Of a stretch of 64,000 bases of DNA, positions 12,301 through 27,300 are shown one piece after another; the first letter of the stretch is position 1; each line of letters opens with the position of its first letter. Both the position numbers and the translations under genes were made by a program. The notes below the pieces were generated by a model. It saw nothing but the letters and a program-made list of their open reading frames with translations. It searched no databases and was not told the origin of the DNA. Origin of the DNA: Macrostomum hystrix (taxonomy: Eukaryota > Platyhelminthes > Macrostomidae); NCBI GenBank assembly GCA_950097015.1, contig CATNEN010000038.1:28922501-28986500 (forward strand), read 5' to 3'.

Positions 12301-15300
12301 ATATTATATTAACAGACAGCGGCTGTGCGGTAAGCATCCATACAAGAAGTGCTGTCGAAGAACCGACAAGCGATACGTACCGATTCCTTGCAAGGTTGGC
12401 AAGCGCAAGAGAGCAGTCCGCTGCGCTGATGGCAAAAATATCAAGCAATTCGTGATTACCAAATACGAACTGACGAAGTGCAAGTGCAAAAAGCGCGAGC
12501 GAATCGTGCCGTGCAAGTGCCGCTGCCCGAAATCTAAGTCCATTGTGAAATGCGAGAAAGATACAAACACCTGGGTGCACATGCAGATCCACTATGTTAT
12601 CCGACACTGCCGGTGCCATAGACAGGTAACTAAACAACGACGTCGCATTCCCTGCGAGGAGACGCCTAGGCGAGAGGTGTTCAACAACTACGACGTCTGC
12701 ATGGCGGGCAAGACTTCGGGCTGGATGTTTACCCGCAAATTCAGCAGATTCTATATGAGAGACTGCGTCTGCAAGGAGCAGAAACTAGAGAAGATCAGAT
12801 GCCACTGTAGTAGGTCAAAATATTGCTTACTTTCTTGTTAAACGTGTACTCTATACATTTTTTGCATCCTTGAATACGTTTCAGAGTGCCCTAAGAAGAC
12901 CACAAGAACACCTGAGCGATGCAACGGTATGACTGGCTACCTGCACTGGACCGTGACCAAGCAGAAGAAATCTGGCTGCCTTTGCAAGCCTAAGACTTAC
13001 AAGAGGAAGAGAGAGTTTAGTAAGTGATAAAAACTTTTGTCAAAAAGCATGAACTGCGAGATTTCAGTCTAATGTCATTCTATAGACTGGGGGTGGGCTA
13101 ACACACCCACTTAAGTCATCGTACCTGTTTTACAGCTCGGTGAACTAAAGCAATCAGGAATTAATTTTGTAGCTCAATTGGCCGAATCGCTTCACTTTAG
13201 GCGGGTTTCCAACTCCTCATCTCTCGTTCAAAAGTCCGAAGCTCTCAATCAGACCTTCTTGATCCCAATAGAGTTTGTAAAAAGTGCTCTTATGACGGTG
13301 CTAAGAATAATTGAGGGGCTTCCATGGCGAGCGCCACCGCGGGTGGGTTTTGACTCCTCGTGCGGGGTTTGAAAGTGCCAAATAGGATTTCAATGGAGAG
13401 AGTTGGCCTCCGATTTCGGGACTTTATTGTTGTTCATGCTGGTTTTTTCTTTTATACATAAAAAATACACCTCGTGAAAATATAAAAGCGTAGTCAGTCT
13501 ACATAGTCGTAGATTATAATGACTACTACAAATTTTCTAAATTCTCCACACACTCCAGCTTGCCCAACACAGAAAGACCGCGTTGAAGTGAAGTGCAGCG
13601 AGAAGACAGGCGTGCGAGTCACCACACAGTACAACTTCCGCCGAATCGACGGCTCCTGCCGATGCGGTTGGGTGAAGGTCGATGAGCGCCAGGATCGATG
13701 CAGTGCGTAGTGCTAATTGTCTTTTTTCTTACCATTGTCAGCCATCTCCGTTATCTAACAATATTTTAAAGTACAATTTCCTCAAATAAATTACAGACTG
13801 CGATCTGGAAAACTTGAGGGTCCAAAAAGTCAACAAGCACAATGAGAAGCATCCAGCATGTTTGCGCAATCATTGGCACTACGAAACATTCGAGTATTAC
13901 CTCACTATCCGCGATGGTATCTCCATCTGCATGCAGCGAGCCATCACTGGTCGTCGCGATGTGCCGTGCAACAGGGATGAAAGCACATTGCCTGTTGGCC
14001 GTTGCAACACTCGAACCAGACGTCAGCGCTACCAGAAGATCTGGTTCGAGCTTCGTGCCTGTCGCTGCACCAAGCGGTCCAGCTACTACTTCAAGCCATG
14101 CGGTTGTCCTAAGGACCGGCCGCATAAGCGAAGAAAGGTTGATCACGAGTGCGACAAGCGTGGCAACTGGATTCTCACCTGGGAGTTCTACAGGTGGAAC
14201 GAGCTTTCGCAGGTGTGCGAAAGATTCGAAGAGAAGCAGACGCGCCCTGTGGCCTGCAAGCCGGAAAAGAAGCAGGTGTCTAAGACTGATTGCTACAAGG
14301 GACACTACCAGGTGACCGTGCACACCAGCAAGGTTGTGGAAGAAACTTGTTTCTGCAAGCCGAATAAGAAGATCACTGTGCTACCCTGCGGTAAGTATGC
14401 TTTTCGGAAGAGCCAAGTGGGGCTCTTGATTTGATAAGAAAAGCATAGCTACTGAGCGGGCGGTAGGGCGCCCTGTCTCCCGCTCCAAAGTCTCTGGGCT
14501 TGAATCCTGGGCAAGCTGGCAATAATTTAGGGCGCAGCCGCCTAGAACACGCTTGGAGGCTGGTCGTGCAGGACCAGAGCAAGTATTTTAGGACCAAACC
14601 CCCAAAATGGTACACATTTATGTAAAAGAGTGTTTGTAGTACAAAATCTTGAGCTTTAGTTTTAAATGCAATCGACAGTTTTTTTCTAATTATGAAAACA
14701 ACGCCCGCCCTTTTTAGTGTGCCCGACTATCACTCGAACTGGTAAAGAGTGCCTTGAGGATAGAAAGACTAAGCACTCGTACCGCACTATCACTACCATT
14801 ATTCGAAAGTGGAACGACAGGAAGGAGCGATGTGAAGTTGGCAGCACAATCGTTGAGAAGCGCATATGCAGTAAGTTTTTTATATTATTTTTACGATGTT
14901 GTACTCACGACTCCTAGGACGGGTGCGCCTACGAGGGTCAGAGTACACGGGGCCGTGCTGGCCTGCGTCAGGGCGCGAGTGTCCGCACCGGACCCTAAGT
15001 CTGGGGCGTCGGGACGTAGCCAAGTGGCCGGCACACGCGTTGGAATGCTGTGATGTCGATCACATTTAGCAGGGCGCACGAGCTGGCGTCTATGTATAGC
15101 GGGTTTACGGTACAGGGTGGCCCCTGGCTGACTACTTGGCCTAGTCCCCCACTAGTCGGCGTCAGGACACACGGACCGTCCCAGCTACAGCCCCGAAATG
15201 AAGGAGACAAGGCAGTGACTTACTTCACCTGTAGCTCGCACTCTCGCGCGCGGTCGAGTAATTGCAGCTGAAGTCTGTTCGCGGCTGGCGGACCCGTCGG

Positions 15301-18300
15301 TCAATGTTTATTGTTTGTGTTGGGTAGGGGGACGGTCTAGAGAAACGGTAGCCTAGCGTTCCGGGGCCTGCGTTGTAGAGCGAGACCTGCACGGGCAGCC
15401 ACCCGCCCCAGCCGCGCCTTTAAAGGCCACGGCCCACCCGGGGCCGGAGGCCCCCTCGCCCCACCCCCGCCTCACCATCCCCAGCCCTGCCACCCACTGG
15501 CCAATCACGGCGCAGCTGGGGAGGGGCAGCCAACCTGGCGAGGGCCACACAGGTCGGCTCAGCCAACCAGCGTGCAGCAAAGACAATGGTGGCTAAGCGG
15601 CTTACACCCCTGAGCATCTAACACCAAAACACATACGATATGCCGCGTAGGGGCAGAGTGCACCTTAGCAGTGCAAGTTCACGGGCACAACAACGATTTA
15701 AGTAACAGTAGTTTGGGCGATGCTTTAAAAATACCATTCTTTTTTAACTACTACAGAATGTCGAAAGAAGATTGTCGGCAAGCCGGGTTGCAAGAATGGC
15801 AACTGGATTACCAAGGTGATCGAGTTCCAAATGGAGCTCAACAAGAATGGTGATCGCGTGTGCACACAAATCGAAAAGAATCGATCAAGACCGCAAAGTA
15901 AGTCACTGAAGTCCCGACTCACTCAATGAGTTTTCGAAATCAGTACTAGAATTTTTTTCTGTAACTCAACCTAACTTTATAATATTTATAAAACGTTTCA
16001 CGTTTTTCAGTCTGCAACGATCAAGTCAGATTTGAAACAACAAAAAACAAATGCAAGAACCGTGCAACTGACACCATCTACTATCGGACAAAGAAAGATG
16101 TTCTGCGGCGAAGTAACTGTCGCTGCATTGAGAGGGAGATCAAAAGAACACCGTGCAAATGCTGGTGCTCAAATAGGCGCGTTTTCAAATATTCTCGCTG
16201 CCAAGATGATAAGGTTACAGTTAGCTATTACGCTGTCGAGCGGCTGGAAGGATGCAAGTGTGTGAATCGGAGAGTTCGCGAAATCAGGACGATTTCTTGC
16301 TCGAAGGACGTCGTCAAGAGGACCCGGGGTGCTTGCAATAGGCGCGACAACTGCCGACGACCCATCTTTGGCTGGGTGAATGTTGCCAAAAACTGTCGCT
16401 GTGTGCCTGAAAAGCTGGCCGACCCAGTCGGATACGAGAAATGTGACTGCTGCAAGAAGGAGCGAGAAGTTAAAGAATGGTTCTGCAAGAACAAGATTTT
16501 CTACCGCTACATCATCACGCGAAAGTGGTTGGCAAATAAAAAGAGATGCGTCAAAACTGAAACCAAGGAGGCCAAGGGTGTACTGTGTCCCCGAATCAGA
16601 CCTAAGGATAGATATTTCTATACTAAATGCAAGAATAGCCATCAGGCCAAATATCTTGTCTACATGCACCTGGTCCCCGAAACTTGCCTCTGTAAGAAGA
16701 AGAAGAAGTTTATTGCAATTTTGCGGTGCAAGTGCCCACCAAGCAAAACTAAGCGAATTTGCCATGACAACAAGTACTACATGAACCAGGTGACCGTTTA
16801 TATTCTCCGAGGCGGCAAGTGTGGAACGACCACCACGTTTTCGCCTCCCGAGCCTGTACCGTGCACGAAGCCACCAAGGCGACCCGACGGTCGCGGTGGA
16901 AAGATGAACTGCCTGCGAATAAGATACATCCCGTACGCTAAGGTTGTCGATTGCAAGTGCAAAAGAGGCTACAAGGAGGAGATGGAGGAGTACACGACAG
17001 GAGTCTGGTGCTGCAAACACAGACCGGAATGCCGTCATGTCAGCAAGCCGTACTGCGACCGCAAATCGAACACTTGGTATTCATCAGTTAGTAAATGCAT
17101 CATTGTTAACAAGCAGTGTGTTCAACGAACGGTCGAGAAGAGCGGCTTGACCGTTAGTAAGTAACCTATGGTTATAATAAGGGGGTCGGTGGCAGAGCGG
17201 TTAACGCATTTGTCTTTAGCACAAAGGTCCCAAGTTTGATTCCACGGCGAGGCTACATTTATTTGGGGCGCAGCCGCAGAAGGACGGCTTGAGGACTTGT
17301 CCTGCAATTTACGCCCTTTAGGGCCAACCACCAAGGCACAGTGGCAAGTGTACACTGCCTGACAATCAGAAAGTCAGGGAAGTTGTACATACCTGTGTGA
17401 GCGTGTGTCTGCGTACAGTATTTGTGTGCGTGTGTGCTCAGTAGTCAGCGAAATGGGCAGAATTGCCTCCTCTCTGGCTGCGGGTCTAGTGTCACCAAAT
17501 GATGTGCCATTGCCCACAGCCCACCCCCAATTATTATTATTATTATGGTTATAATAATTTCAATACTCAGAGTTGACTGTATTAAGCCATGTATACTTGC
17601 ATTTCACTTTTTAGTCTGCTCGAGCAAGCCCATTGAGAACCCAACTGTGACGTGTGATCAGAAGACCAAGATCGAAGTTACTAGTACAAAATACGAGAGA
17701 CCGCGCAACTGCCAATGCATCCCGTACACCGTGACAACAACAAGCGTTTGCGGTTGCAATCCACCACTTCAGTACATCCGAGACAAAGGAGGATACTGCT
17801 ACCGCGATGACACCTGGATTGAGGAAGTAGTCGAAAAAACCTGGCGGCCGAAACAAAGGATCTGCCAAGAGACAGTCGTCAACCGTCGACGCCGCAAGAT
17901 CGGTAAGCAGTTAAAATTTTATATAAAATATATTTTCCTCTTTATTTGACGTATAACACGAGTAGACACTTACCGCTTTGCACCTGTTTTCAGTATGCGT
18001 TAAGAAGCCAGTTCGCACAGTTCTGCCCGGACGAAATGGTCATGGTCCATGCTTTCAACGAGCCGGTCACCGATTCAAGGTCAAGAACGTTGAGCTGACC
18101 TACTATGGCGCTAGAAATTGCCGCTGTGCTGTCATTCGCAAGCGAGTTATTCAAGAAATCTGCGACTGTCCGGAAGATGAGGTCAAGCTGGACAAGTGCG
18201 ATTACAAAAGAACCTGCATGCAACGCCGAGTCACTGTGTCGTTCAAGGCAGTCTCAGACAACAAAGGAAATATGCATTGTGTGCCGAAATCCAGCTCTGA

Positions 18301-21300
18301 GAAACTGCGCTGCTGTTGCAATGATAAACCAAATCTTTTCAAATACTGCGATAAGGAATCCGGTCATTTCGTCACCATTAAGGAACTTCACATCTTCAAG
18401 CCAGAGCTGCTCACCTGCAAGCAGTCAAAGCGTTACCTGATCCACCCACTAGCAAAATGTAACAAGAATTTCCCGGCGGAGCGAAGCCCTTGCAAAGTAG
18501 AGGACGACAGTGGAATCGGCTATGAAGTCATCAGGACTCGTCAGAAATACCTCAACAAGGGCACTTGCGACTGCGACATTAAAACTGAGCAGAAAAAGCT
18601 GGTTTGCTGTACGTATCAGTCTTTAAGCGCATGTTTTACATAAATTAGAGTCCTAGACATAACCTAGCCTTTCATTCTCCAATATTTCAGCTTGTCCAAA
18701 GTGCTCCGAGTGGAAGTCGTCATGTGAAAACAACATGAAGGTGATGCGCCGTGTTTGCTACAGACTAATCAAGCTAAAGTCTGGCAACCCATATTGTAAG
18801 GCTCAGGATGTGACTTACAAGGAAACCGTGCCTTGCAACAAAAAGAAGACTGTACACAAGGGCAAGAAGCCCAGGCATTGTAAAAAGCCCGCCTACCAGA
18901 CCATTACTATCCGCTCTCACCGACTTGAGGATTGCGCTTGCAACCCTCATACGGAGACCATTAAAAAGATTAGATGCTGTCCTAAGGACAAGCCGAAAGT
19001 TGTGTGCCACACTTCCGGCAAGTACTGGGTGAAGACGACTAAAGTTTCGACAATCGACGAGGCTAGCAACAATTGCTCGACAAAGATTGTTTCATCGATT
19101 ATCCCCATCCGTAAGTTATGGAAAGCATTTTTTGTCTTAATTTTGTCTCTTTATATTTTCTCCTATCTTCGGAAGATTACTAGCAATCATGGTTCATTAA
19201 TATGAACGCAACAAATTATTTCAGCCTGCAGACGTTTCCGTAAATTCTTCTCACCGTGGAGCTGCTCAGCGAATCGCAAGGACTGCAGCCGCAGGCCCTT
19301 TAATTATATTGTCAAGCAGTGGTACCGCTTGCAAAGATGCAAATGCGTGCTTCACCGAGAGAAGCGGCATAAGAACATGTGCTGCTGTCGTGATAAGCGC
19401 AAGACAAAGAGATGCGACTGTCTAGCAGGAAGAATTGTAACAAAGTTATTCTCCAAGGTTTTGAAGCAGCGTAAGAACCGACCTAGCATTTGTGTAGAGG
19501 CAGTCAACACCAAGTTGGGTCCGAAGGTTCAATGCCAGGAATTGTACAAGGCAATTCCTGTCGGATCCTGCCCGAAGTACAGGCCAGGTATGAAGATTCC
19601 CCAGCAAAGGTTCGTTATTAAGCGAGGCAAACGCGACTGCTGCAAGTGTGTTGTGACCAAGAAGATTGTCAAACGGCCATGTCACTGTGGATACAAGATT
19701 CGGTATTCAGGCAACTGCGAAGAAGGTGACACCTACCGCAGAGTCTACCTTGTAATTGGCACTCTGCAATACGATGATTCAGGACTGCCCAGCTGTACCT
19801 ACACTAGACAGAAGTTCCTTGGTAGGGATTATTGCTCCTGCAAACCGGATGAACAGCACAAAGTTGAAGTAAATAATCCTCAGTGTCGAAACGACAGATG
19901 GGTTCACACTTACGAGTACATGGTGATGCGCACTAAGTGCAAGAAAATCTCCGGACTGCGTATTTGCATCAACTCGTGCGTCGCTAAGCAGGTTACTAAG
20001 AGCGTACCTATCCGTAAGTAATTTACTGATCTAATTGAAACCATATTTAAATATTTTTACGTCTGCTGCACACAAAATTGGATTTTTTGTTTTAGCATGC
20101 GCATCGACTGGCCTAGTTTTCCGAGGAAACTGCGTGAATTACAAGCGTGACGTTTGTAGACAGGTGCCGTACCTGGACAAGTGTACCTGCAAGCACAGGA
20201 AGGAGTGCTTTAAGAAGGAAGCCTGCAGTAAGTAAAAATCTGAGTTATTTATTCGTAGATTTATGACAATACACCCAGTCCTGAAAATGATATAATCACT
20301 ACTTTAATATTTAGACTGCAAAAAGTCTCGAAGCTACTATTGCGATGCCAAGACGAACACCAAGGTAACTAAATATAAGACCTGCAAACCAGTGAAGGAA
20401 GACTGCATCTGTAGCATCAGAGAGGACAGACAAAAAGTTGTTTGCAACAGAAAGAGGACTAAAAGAATCATTGACTGTGGCGTAAGGCGCGGCTATGCCT
20501 TTTACCACCTGGAAGAAACATCCGAACGCCTTCCAAAAAGCTGCACCTGCGTGCCCAAGACAACAAGGAAACTGAAATTCTGCCGTTGCAAAAAAGACCG
20601 CAAATCCCACACCCACTGTATTGATGGTAGAGTCTGGCGCACGAAGATCAAGCAGTACATCCATACTGGTGGCAAGCTAGGGTGTGTACCGCGCGTCAAG
20701 GTCTCTGATCAGGTCGTGTCCTGTCCTGAGAACCCCCAGCTGGTGCCAGGATCGCTAGATCGTAGAACCTGCAACCGAAACAACATCGTGATTTACAACG
20801 AACTGAAGGCCTGCAGATGCAAGAAGAAGTCGGTGAACGTGAAATCTCGAGCCATCAACTGTTGTCTGCAGCGTGGTTTCAGCACGCCACCACGATGCGA
20901 CAAACGCAAAAACGTCTTGGTAACGGAGCATTATCGCTATGTGACTACTTTCAACGGATTCTTGTTCGAGATGGGAAACATTCGCATACCTACTTACAAA
21001 TGCGTCAGGACTCTCGCGAGACGCACCAGAAAGCTAATTCGATGCCCGAAAACACAAGTAATGGAGAGCTGCAACAACAGGGAGGGTGACGATGGCGTAT
21101 GGACAAAGACAATTACAACATACAGAAAGGTCGACTGTCGCTGCGTCCATAAGGTTAAAGTTATCTCGGGACATTGCCGTTGCCCAATTTCCTACATTGA
21201 GAGGCGCAGCAACTGCGTGAAAAACTTCCGCACTCTCTACTGGAGAATTTACGAAAGCCGACCTGACAAGAATCACAAATGTCCGTTCAAGATCGTTCCT

Positions 21301-24300
21301 AAACGAGAGCGATGCTCATGCGACAGAGAAGAGCGCAAGAGCAAGAAGTGTGATAAGAGAGGCAACTGGGTAACCACCGTCTACTACAAAATCTTCAATG
21401 CGAAATTGAAGGAATGCGAGCAGATTGCCAGCGTTATTTCTGTCATTCAGGCTCGTAAGTGACGCAACTTTTAGCTGCTTTTACGAGTATAAGTGCAATA
21501 TAGTTATTGTATGCTCTGACTTCTGTTTTCTAGAATGCCGGGAGAATCGATACGGCGTTCCTTCAAAGAACTGCAGCCGCAAGAAAACGAAGTGCGTGAA
21601 GGAGTACACAAACGAGATTTACACCCTCAACCCTGTAACATGCGGTTGTAAGAAGACTGTTAAGGTTTCTAACAACAGACGATGCTGTAAGTGACAAGGA
21701 TTTAGGTCTTAAAAAATAAACATTACAGTACCAACGAGTAAAAACTACAAGTCATGCTATGAGCAGCAAAAGCAATAAAACGTTTAAAAAACACTTATAG
21801 GCTGCAAGAAGCCTAGCAAGCAGAAGACGTGCGTCAACAACAAGTTCTGGGAGATCAAGGGCTTCAGCAGCTCGCTGGACGAAGACGAGAAGTGTATTGA
21901 TCGCGTCGACAGATCATCCGTTCCGGTTGAGTGCCCGTCGCCATACAAACTCAGGGGCAACTGCATTGGAAATCGCAAGAGCTCCAACTGCGGCTTCCGA
22001 ATCGACAACCTAATCTATTACGTCACGATCAATTGCCAATGCGTGAAGCGCCAGAAGACCCGAAAGACATTGTGCAGCAACTACTGCGAGCTGTGCCGCA
22101 AAACTCTAAAGGATGTCAGACGGTGCAACAAGAAGGACGGTGGCAAGACTTACATCACCGAGTCCTACGAGTATAAACTTACTCGCGCGAAGAACAGCCC
22201 GACTTGTACATCATTCGTCAGTTCAAAGCGGCTTGAGAAAGTTGGTAAGCAACATTTAGGTTTGGTTTGAGCACGCGAACCAGCGCGTTTTTTAGCTACG
22301 AAAATATGAGCTACGAATACGAGCTATATCATGTCTTACATATTCGTACCACTCAAACTACTTTTTTAGAATGCAACCCATCCAGAGTGGAGAAGAGCAC
22401 ATACGAGAAGTGTGGCCGCAAGACCGGGTGCAAGTTCAACATATACTACTTCAAAATGGTGCCGCGCAACTGCAAGTGCGTGCGCAGACTACTGCCAAAG
22501 AAGACAAGGCGCAATCTAAAGTGCAGCTGCAACTGCGAAAAGCCCAGCCATGGCGTCTCTTGCCGAAATAATAAGTACATCACTTTTGTCTCTAGGACAT
22601 ATAACCTTAGCCAGTTCCGATGCAAGTCGAAGATCGTCAAGAAGTCCAAGACAGTAAGCTGCGACGCTCGACCTGATGGCTGGGTTTTCAAGGGCAAGTG
22701 CGTCAGGCATCTGATCCGCTACGTTCCAAAGATTCAGAATTGCAAGTGCTCCTACACGCCGAAGCGGTTGAAGTCATGCAGATTTGTCGACGAGAGCTGC
22801 TGCAATAAGCCGCACCGTTCCTCAACTTGTGTGAGAAATAACATTAGGATTTTCTTCCGCTTCCACTATCTGCCCGGCTGCAAAGCCTGCAAGCGGGTGA
22901 CAGTTATGCACAAGCGAAAGGTAACTTGCGCTGAGCCCAAGGTACACCCAGTGAAGACGCTGTCACTTCCTGATGGATCAGTTTGGCGGCTGTACAAGAA
23001 AACTACATACAGAGTGTCCCGGTGCGTGTGCAAACCTAAGATTTCATATCTTCGACTCCCGAGTAAGTGCCCATCGTCAAAGATTGTTCCTGGCGTACTA
23101 TGCAAACCAACGAAGCTTAAGTGCCACCCGACTCAAAACATTTACGGCAAAAGGTTTAGAATTTTCTTCGGAATTAAACGTGGCACATTGGTTGGAATTT
23201 TGCCAGGAGAAAAAATGGATTGCGTCGAGGTCAGCAGAGTAGACATTAAGCAACCATGCCTCTGCAAATGTCCAAAGATTACCAAGGTATGTTACAGAAA
23301 CAAATACTGGAGAGTTCGTGTTGTTAAGTTCATCAAGAATCAGCACTCATGCGCCAGATCAGAGAGTGTACGAGTTCGCCCCGCTGAGCCAAAGTGCCAG
23401 AAACAAGAGAGAGAGTTCCGCCTTGAGAAAGATTGCCCGAAATCAGGCTTCTACACCATCATGAAGTCATACTATGAGTGGCGCAACTGTAAGTGCGTGA
23501 AGAGGGTCGTCAAAGTCGGTACTGAGATCTGCCGCTGTGAGGAGGGCGACTTCAAGCAGGTGTGCAACAGAGCTGGCAACGCTTTTATTGGAATCACAAC
23601 TACTTATCGACTATGCGGCAACAGTCTCGCCTGCTGCAAGCGAGTCACGAAGAAGGAAATCGCGGTTAAATGCGCCCCGGGAGTGTTTAGAAGTGCTAAT
23701 TGTGACCAAAGGAATCACATTGAGACAGTTACATTCACGCGAAACGTTGTTCGGCGCTGCTACTGCAGAAAGATCACCTGGGTAAAGGTTCAACCGTGTG
23801 TGACTTGCCTGCCGCCGAGATGTCGCGTTGGAAAGAAGGTAAAATGCCTGAACAATAGAACTTTCGAAATCCAAGTCTGGGCTTGTCATCTTTTCCGCAA
23901 GCCAGGAGATTGGCGCAAAAAGTGCATCCAGACTCACCAGGTATTTAAGCGGTCCGTTCGCTGCAAGGAAGGTGTTGTCTCGAAGAAAACAAAGTGCGAT
24001 CCACTAACTGGTGAGCAGCTACACCTGAAAGAAATTACTCGCCTTGTAAAGTGCAAATGTAAGACGAAAACGAAAACCAAGCGATGCGACTGTACACCTT
24101 GCAAGAAGACACGAACCTTTAATAGATGCATTAAAATGCCCATGCGCTGGCAGAAGACTACAGTGTCCTACACTCACAATGGCTGCAGGTGCATCAGAAA
24201 TATCAGGCGTGAGAACATACCCATTCCATGCAGCAACAGAAAGTACATAAAGAAGAGCGGCAAATGCATCAAGCAGAAGGCCGGTGGTGGAGTTGTCGGA

Positions 24301-27300
24301 TTCAGAAAAGTGGTCAAATGCAGAAAGAATATCTTTAACTGCGAGTGCACGGAAGTATGCAAGAAAGAGTCTGAGGTGTGCTATTGCAAAGGCATTAGCA
24401 AGACTACAAAGTGTGTGCAACATAATACCTATGTTACAACAACCATGCGTTGGGCAATTGACAGGACCGCAAACAGTTGCGTTTGGAGGGAAGAAAGCGT
24501 CAAGCGCAGAGTTGTCAAGCCTTGCCGAAAGGATAAGATTGAAAGAACTGGCTGCGTTTACAAATCGAAAACCGGCGGTGAGAACTATCGCATTGTGAAG
24601 ACCACCGCTTATCGACACCACATGTGCAAATGCGTTAACGAGCCTACAGTGGTTGTACGAGAAACTTGCGACTGCGATCACCGTTGGATTGTTATCAAGC
24701 GAAAGAATTACGGACCTAGAGGCGACTGCAAACGTGAGTACACACTTCGCCGTTATGTCAACAAAGTTGAGAATGGCAAGGTCCGCTGCGTTGAAGATAC
24801 TCGAATCGAGTCGGACAAGCATTGCTGCAGAAAGTCTAGCAAGTCAAGGTTCTGCGACAAGCAGCAGTGTGTTTACGTCAACTTGATCACCAGCTACGTT
24901 CTGACTGGAAGCTACAGAAAACGATTCTGTCAGAAGGCCGAAGATAGGACTATTGACGAGCCTCCATGCGTTAGAAACAAAAATATCAAGCGCGTCAGGA
25001 TCGACCGCTCGTCTTGCGCTAAAAACAATCACATGCGAATTTCTTACCAAAAGCAGGTTTGCCGCGACTGCAAATGCGCTTACGTTGAATACAGATTCGA
25101 GAAGCGAGTTTGCAGGTGCAACTACGTATACAAGAAGTGCACGTGCGCTCGAAATGGCAAAAAGCAGAAGTGCGTGCACATTTATGAGCGCATGTCCGCC
25201 GACAGAAAGGAATGCATCCGAGTGAAGAACTCCTACCAAGTTCCGGTGGCTTGCGGAAAGCGACCGAGGGACATTCGCGTGTGCAATTTGGTACGGAAGA
25301 CCAAAAATGGCTATATTGACAAGTACTATACGATTAAAAAATACTTCCGAAAGTGGGTCTTCAACAAGAAGAAAGGAACTTGCAGGTGTATCTGGAAGCC
25401 AGTTGTGGATACAAACAGGCTGTGCAAGTGCCAGCCATACAGGAGCGAAAAACCCTACGACTACTTTGAGTTTAGACGGCGTTGCGACAGGAAAACCAAC
25501 ACATACATCGTGCTCTACAAGAAGCGAGTGCGCCGAGACAACGGCTGCGTGGAGCTAATTAGAGAAAAGAAAATCGCAGTGCAGTGTCACATTAGATCAT
25601 CTTGGAGGCAGGCTCCGGACCCGCCTTGTCCAGCAAACCGAAACTACATCCGGCGAGTTTTCGAGAAAGGAATCAAGCGAAACTGCAAGTGCGAGGTCAA
25701 AAAACGGTACAAGGCCTGCAAATGTAGGTGCCCTAATCCGACTTTAAGACAGGTGTGCTACAAGGATGCTATCTTGGCCATTTCCAAGTCCTACAAGCTT
25801 GTGAACTGTGTCTGTATACCGATTGTTAAGCGTCACCTAAGAAAGCTAAGCTGTCCAAAGGATTCCTTTAGTGTGGAGAAGGCCAACTCACCCAAGTGTA
25901 CAGAAACACGTGTGAGGATTATATTCAAAAAGACTGCATGCACTAGGTGCACCAAGAAGGTGGAGAGAACTGTCGATCACTGGTGCTGCCCCGCGCTGCC
26001 GCCGAATATGAGAGAGAAGGTCGAGTGCGACAGCGAAAATGCTATCAAAATAACGAGAAGATTTAACTACGTTCTGCAGGGTAGAGTTCATCCCAACAGG
26101 GAGTGCAAGATGACAGAGACTAAAGAAACTCAATCTATTTTCTGCGACAACCTCAGCCGACCGGAGAAGGTAGTTAGCTCTTGCCAGAAGAGAGATGGCT
26201 TTTTGGACCGAGTGCGAAAGGTTCGCTACTACACCGTCGAGTTCAATGGCGAAGGATGCAACTGTGTATGGTCACGTCACTACAGATGGGATGTTTGCAA
26301 CTGTCGACCTGATCGAGTTGTTGAATCAGTCTGCAATCACGAAACCTGTCAGCAGGAAATTCTTCATTATTCGTATAGAATGAGGAAGGATTATCGAGGT
26401 AGAAATGTATGCAAGGAGTCAATTAGAAAGACCCAGGTGCGATGCGGATGCTGCAAGAAAGACTATTCCGAAGGTCCGAAATGCGACGGAGTGCGAACAC
26501 TGCGCAAGACTTACTATACGTACAGGTGGAACTTCAAGACCAAAGCGTGTATCAAGCATCGTAGAGACGACGACAAGGTAGTCGAGTGCGGCGAGAAAAA
26601 CGTCATTTTGACGTCTCGACCTGACAGAGCTACTTGTCAGTACACTATAACTCACCTCAGAAATTTTGTGAAGGCTTGCGTTTGCTATAAGAAGCTTGTA
26701 TCTAAGAAGCCATGCTATTTCTGCTGCCGACCAAGAAAGGTAAGAACGGTACGGTGCCTAAAGCACCGCATCATTGAGACCACAGTCTCAACGCGAGTTC
26801 CTGTTGGCTGTAAGTGCCGCAAGGCCAAGACCAGAAAGTCGCTGAAGATTGTGAAATGCCGCCGAAAGTTTGTTACTAAATGCTACAGTCGCAATCCGCT
26901 GACTTGCAAGCAAAAGTGCTGCCAGTTTAAGTGCACCGTCCGAGACTGTAAGACGGTAAGACCACTAATTAGAGTTAAGTGCTGGCATCGGGTGTACAAG
27001 TGCTGCAGCACAGGCGTCTCTCGTATTAGAAGTTGCGACGACAAGCGCAGAAAGCATGTCTTTGCCACCACCTGGCACGTTTGGCGACCGTGGCGATGCG
27101 ACGTGCACAAAAAGACCAGAGAGGAAGCCGTCGTATGCAACTGGCGCTTGACAATCGACCGTGGCGTCTGCAACATCATGGGCAAAAAGTCTGGACGTCT
27201 TCAGGAGGTGCAGCGAAAGGACATTCTCAGGCGGGAGGTGTACGCTGGCGGATGTAAGTGCAGAGAGATTAAGAAGGTAGAGCTAAGAACCTGCTCCTGC

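Noticed and set aside
16169-17038. 289-codon minus-strand frame
   Set aside because: Antisense shadow of exon 16 of the giant gene.
24019-24822. 267-codon minus-strand frame
   Set aside because: Shadow of the 5.4-kb coding exon 25; no conserved motif, and composition mirrors the plus frame.
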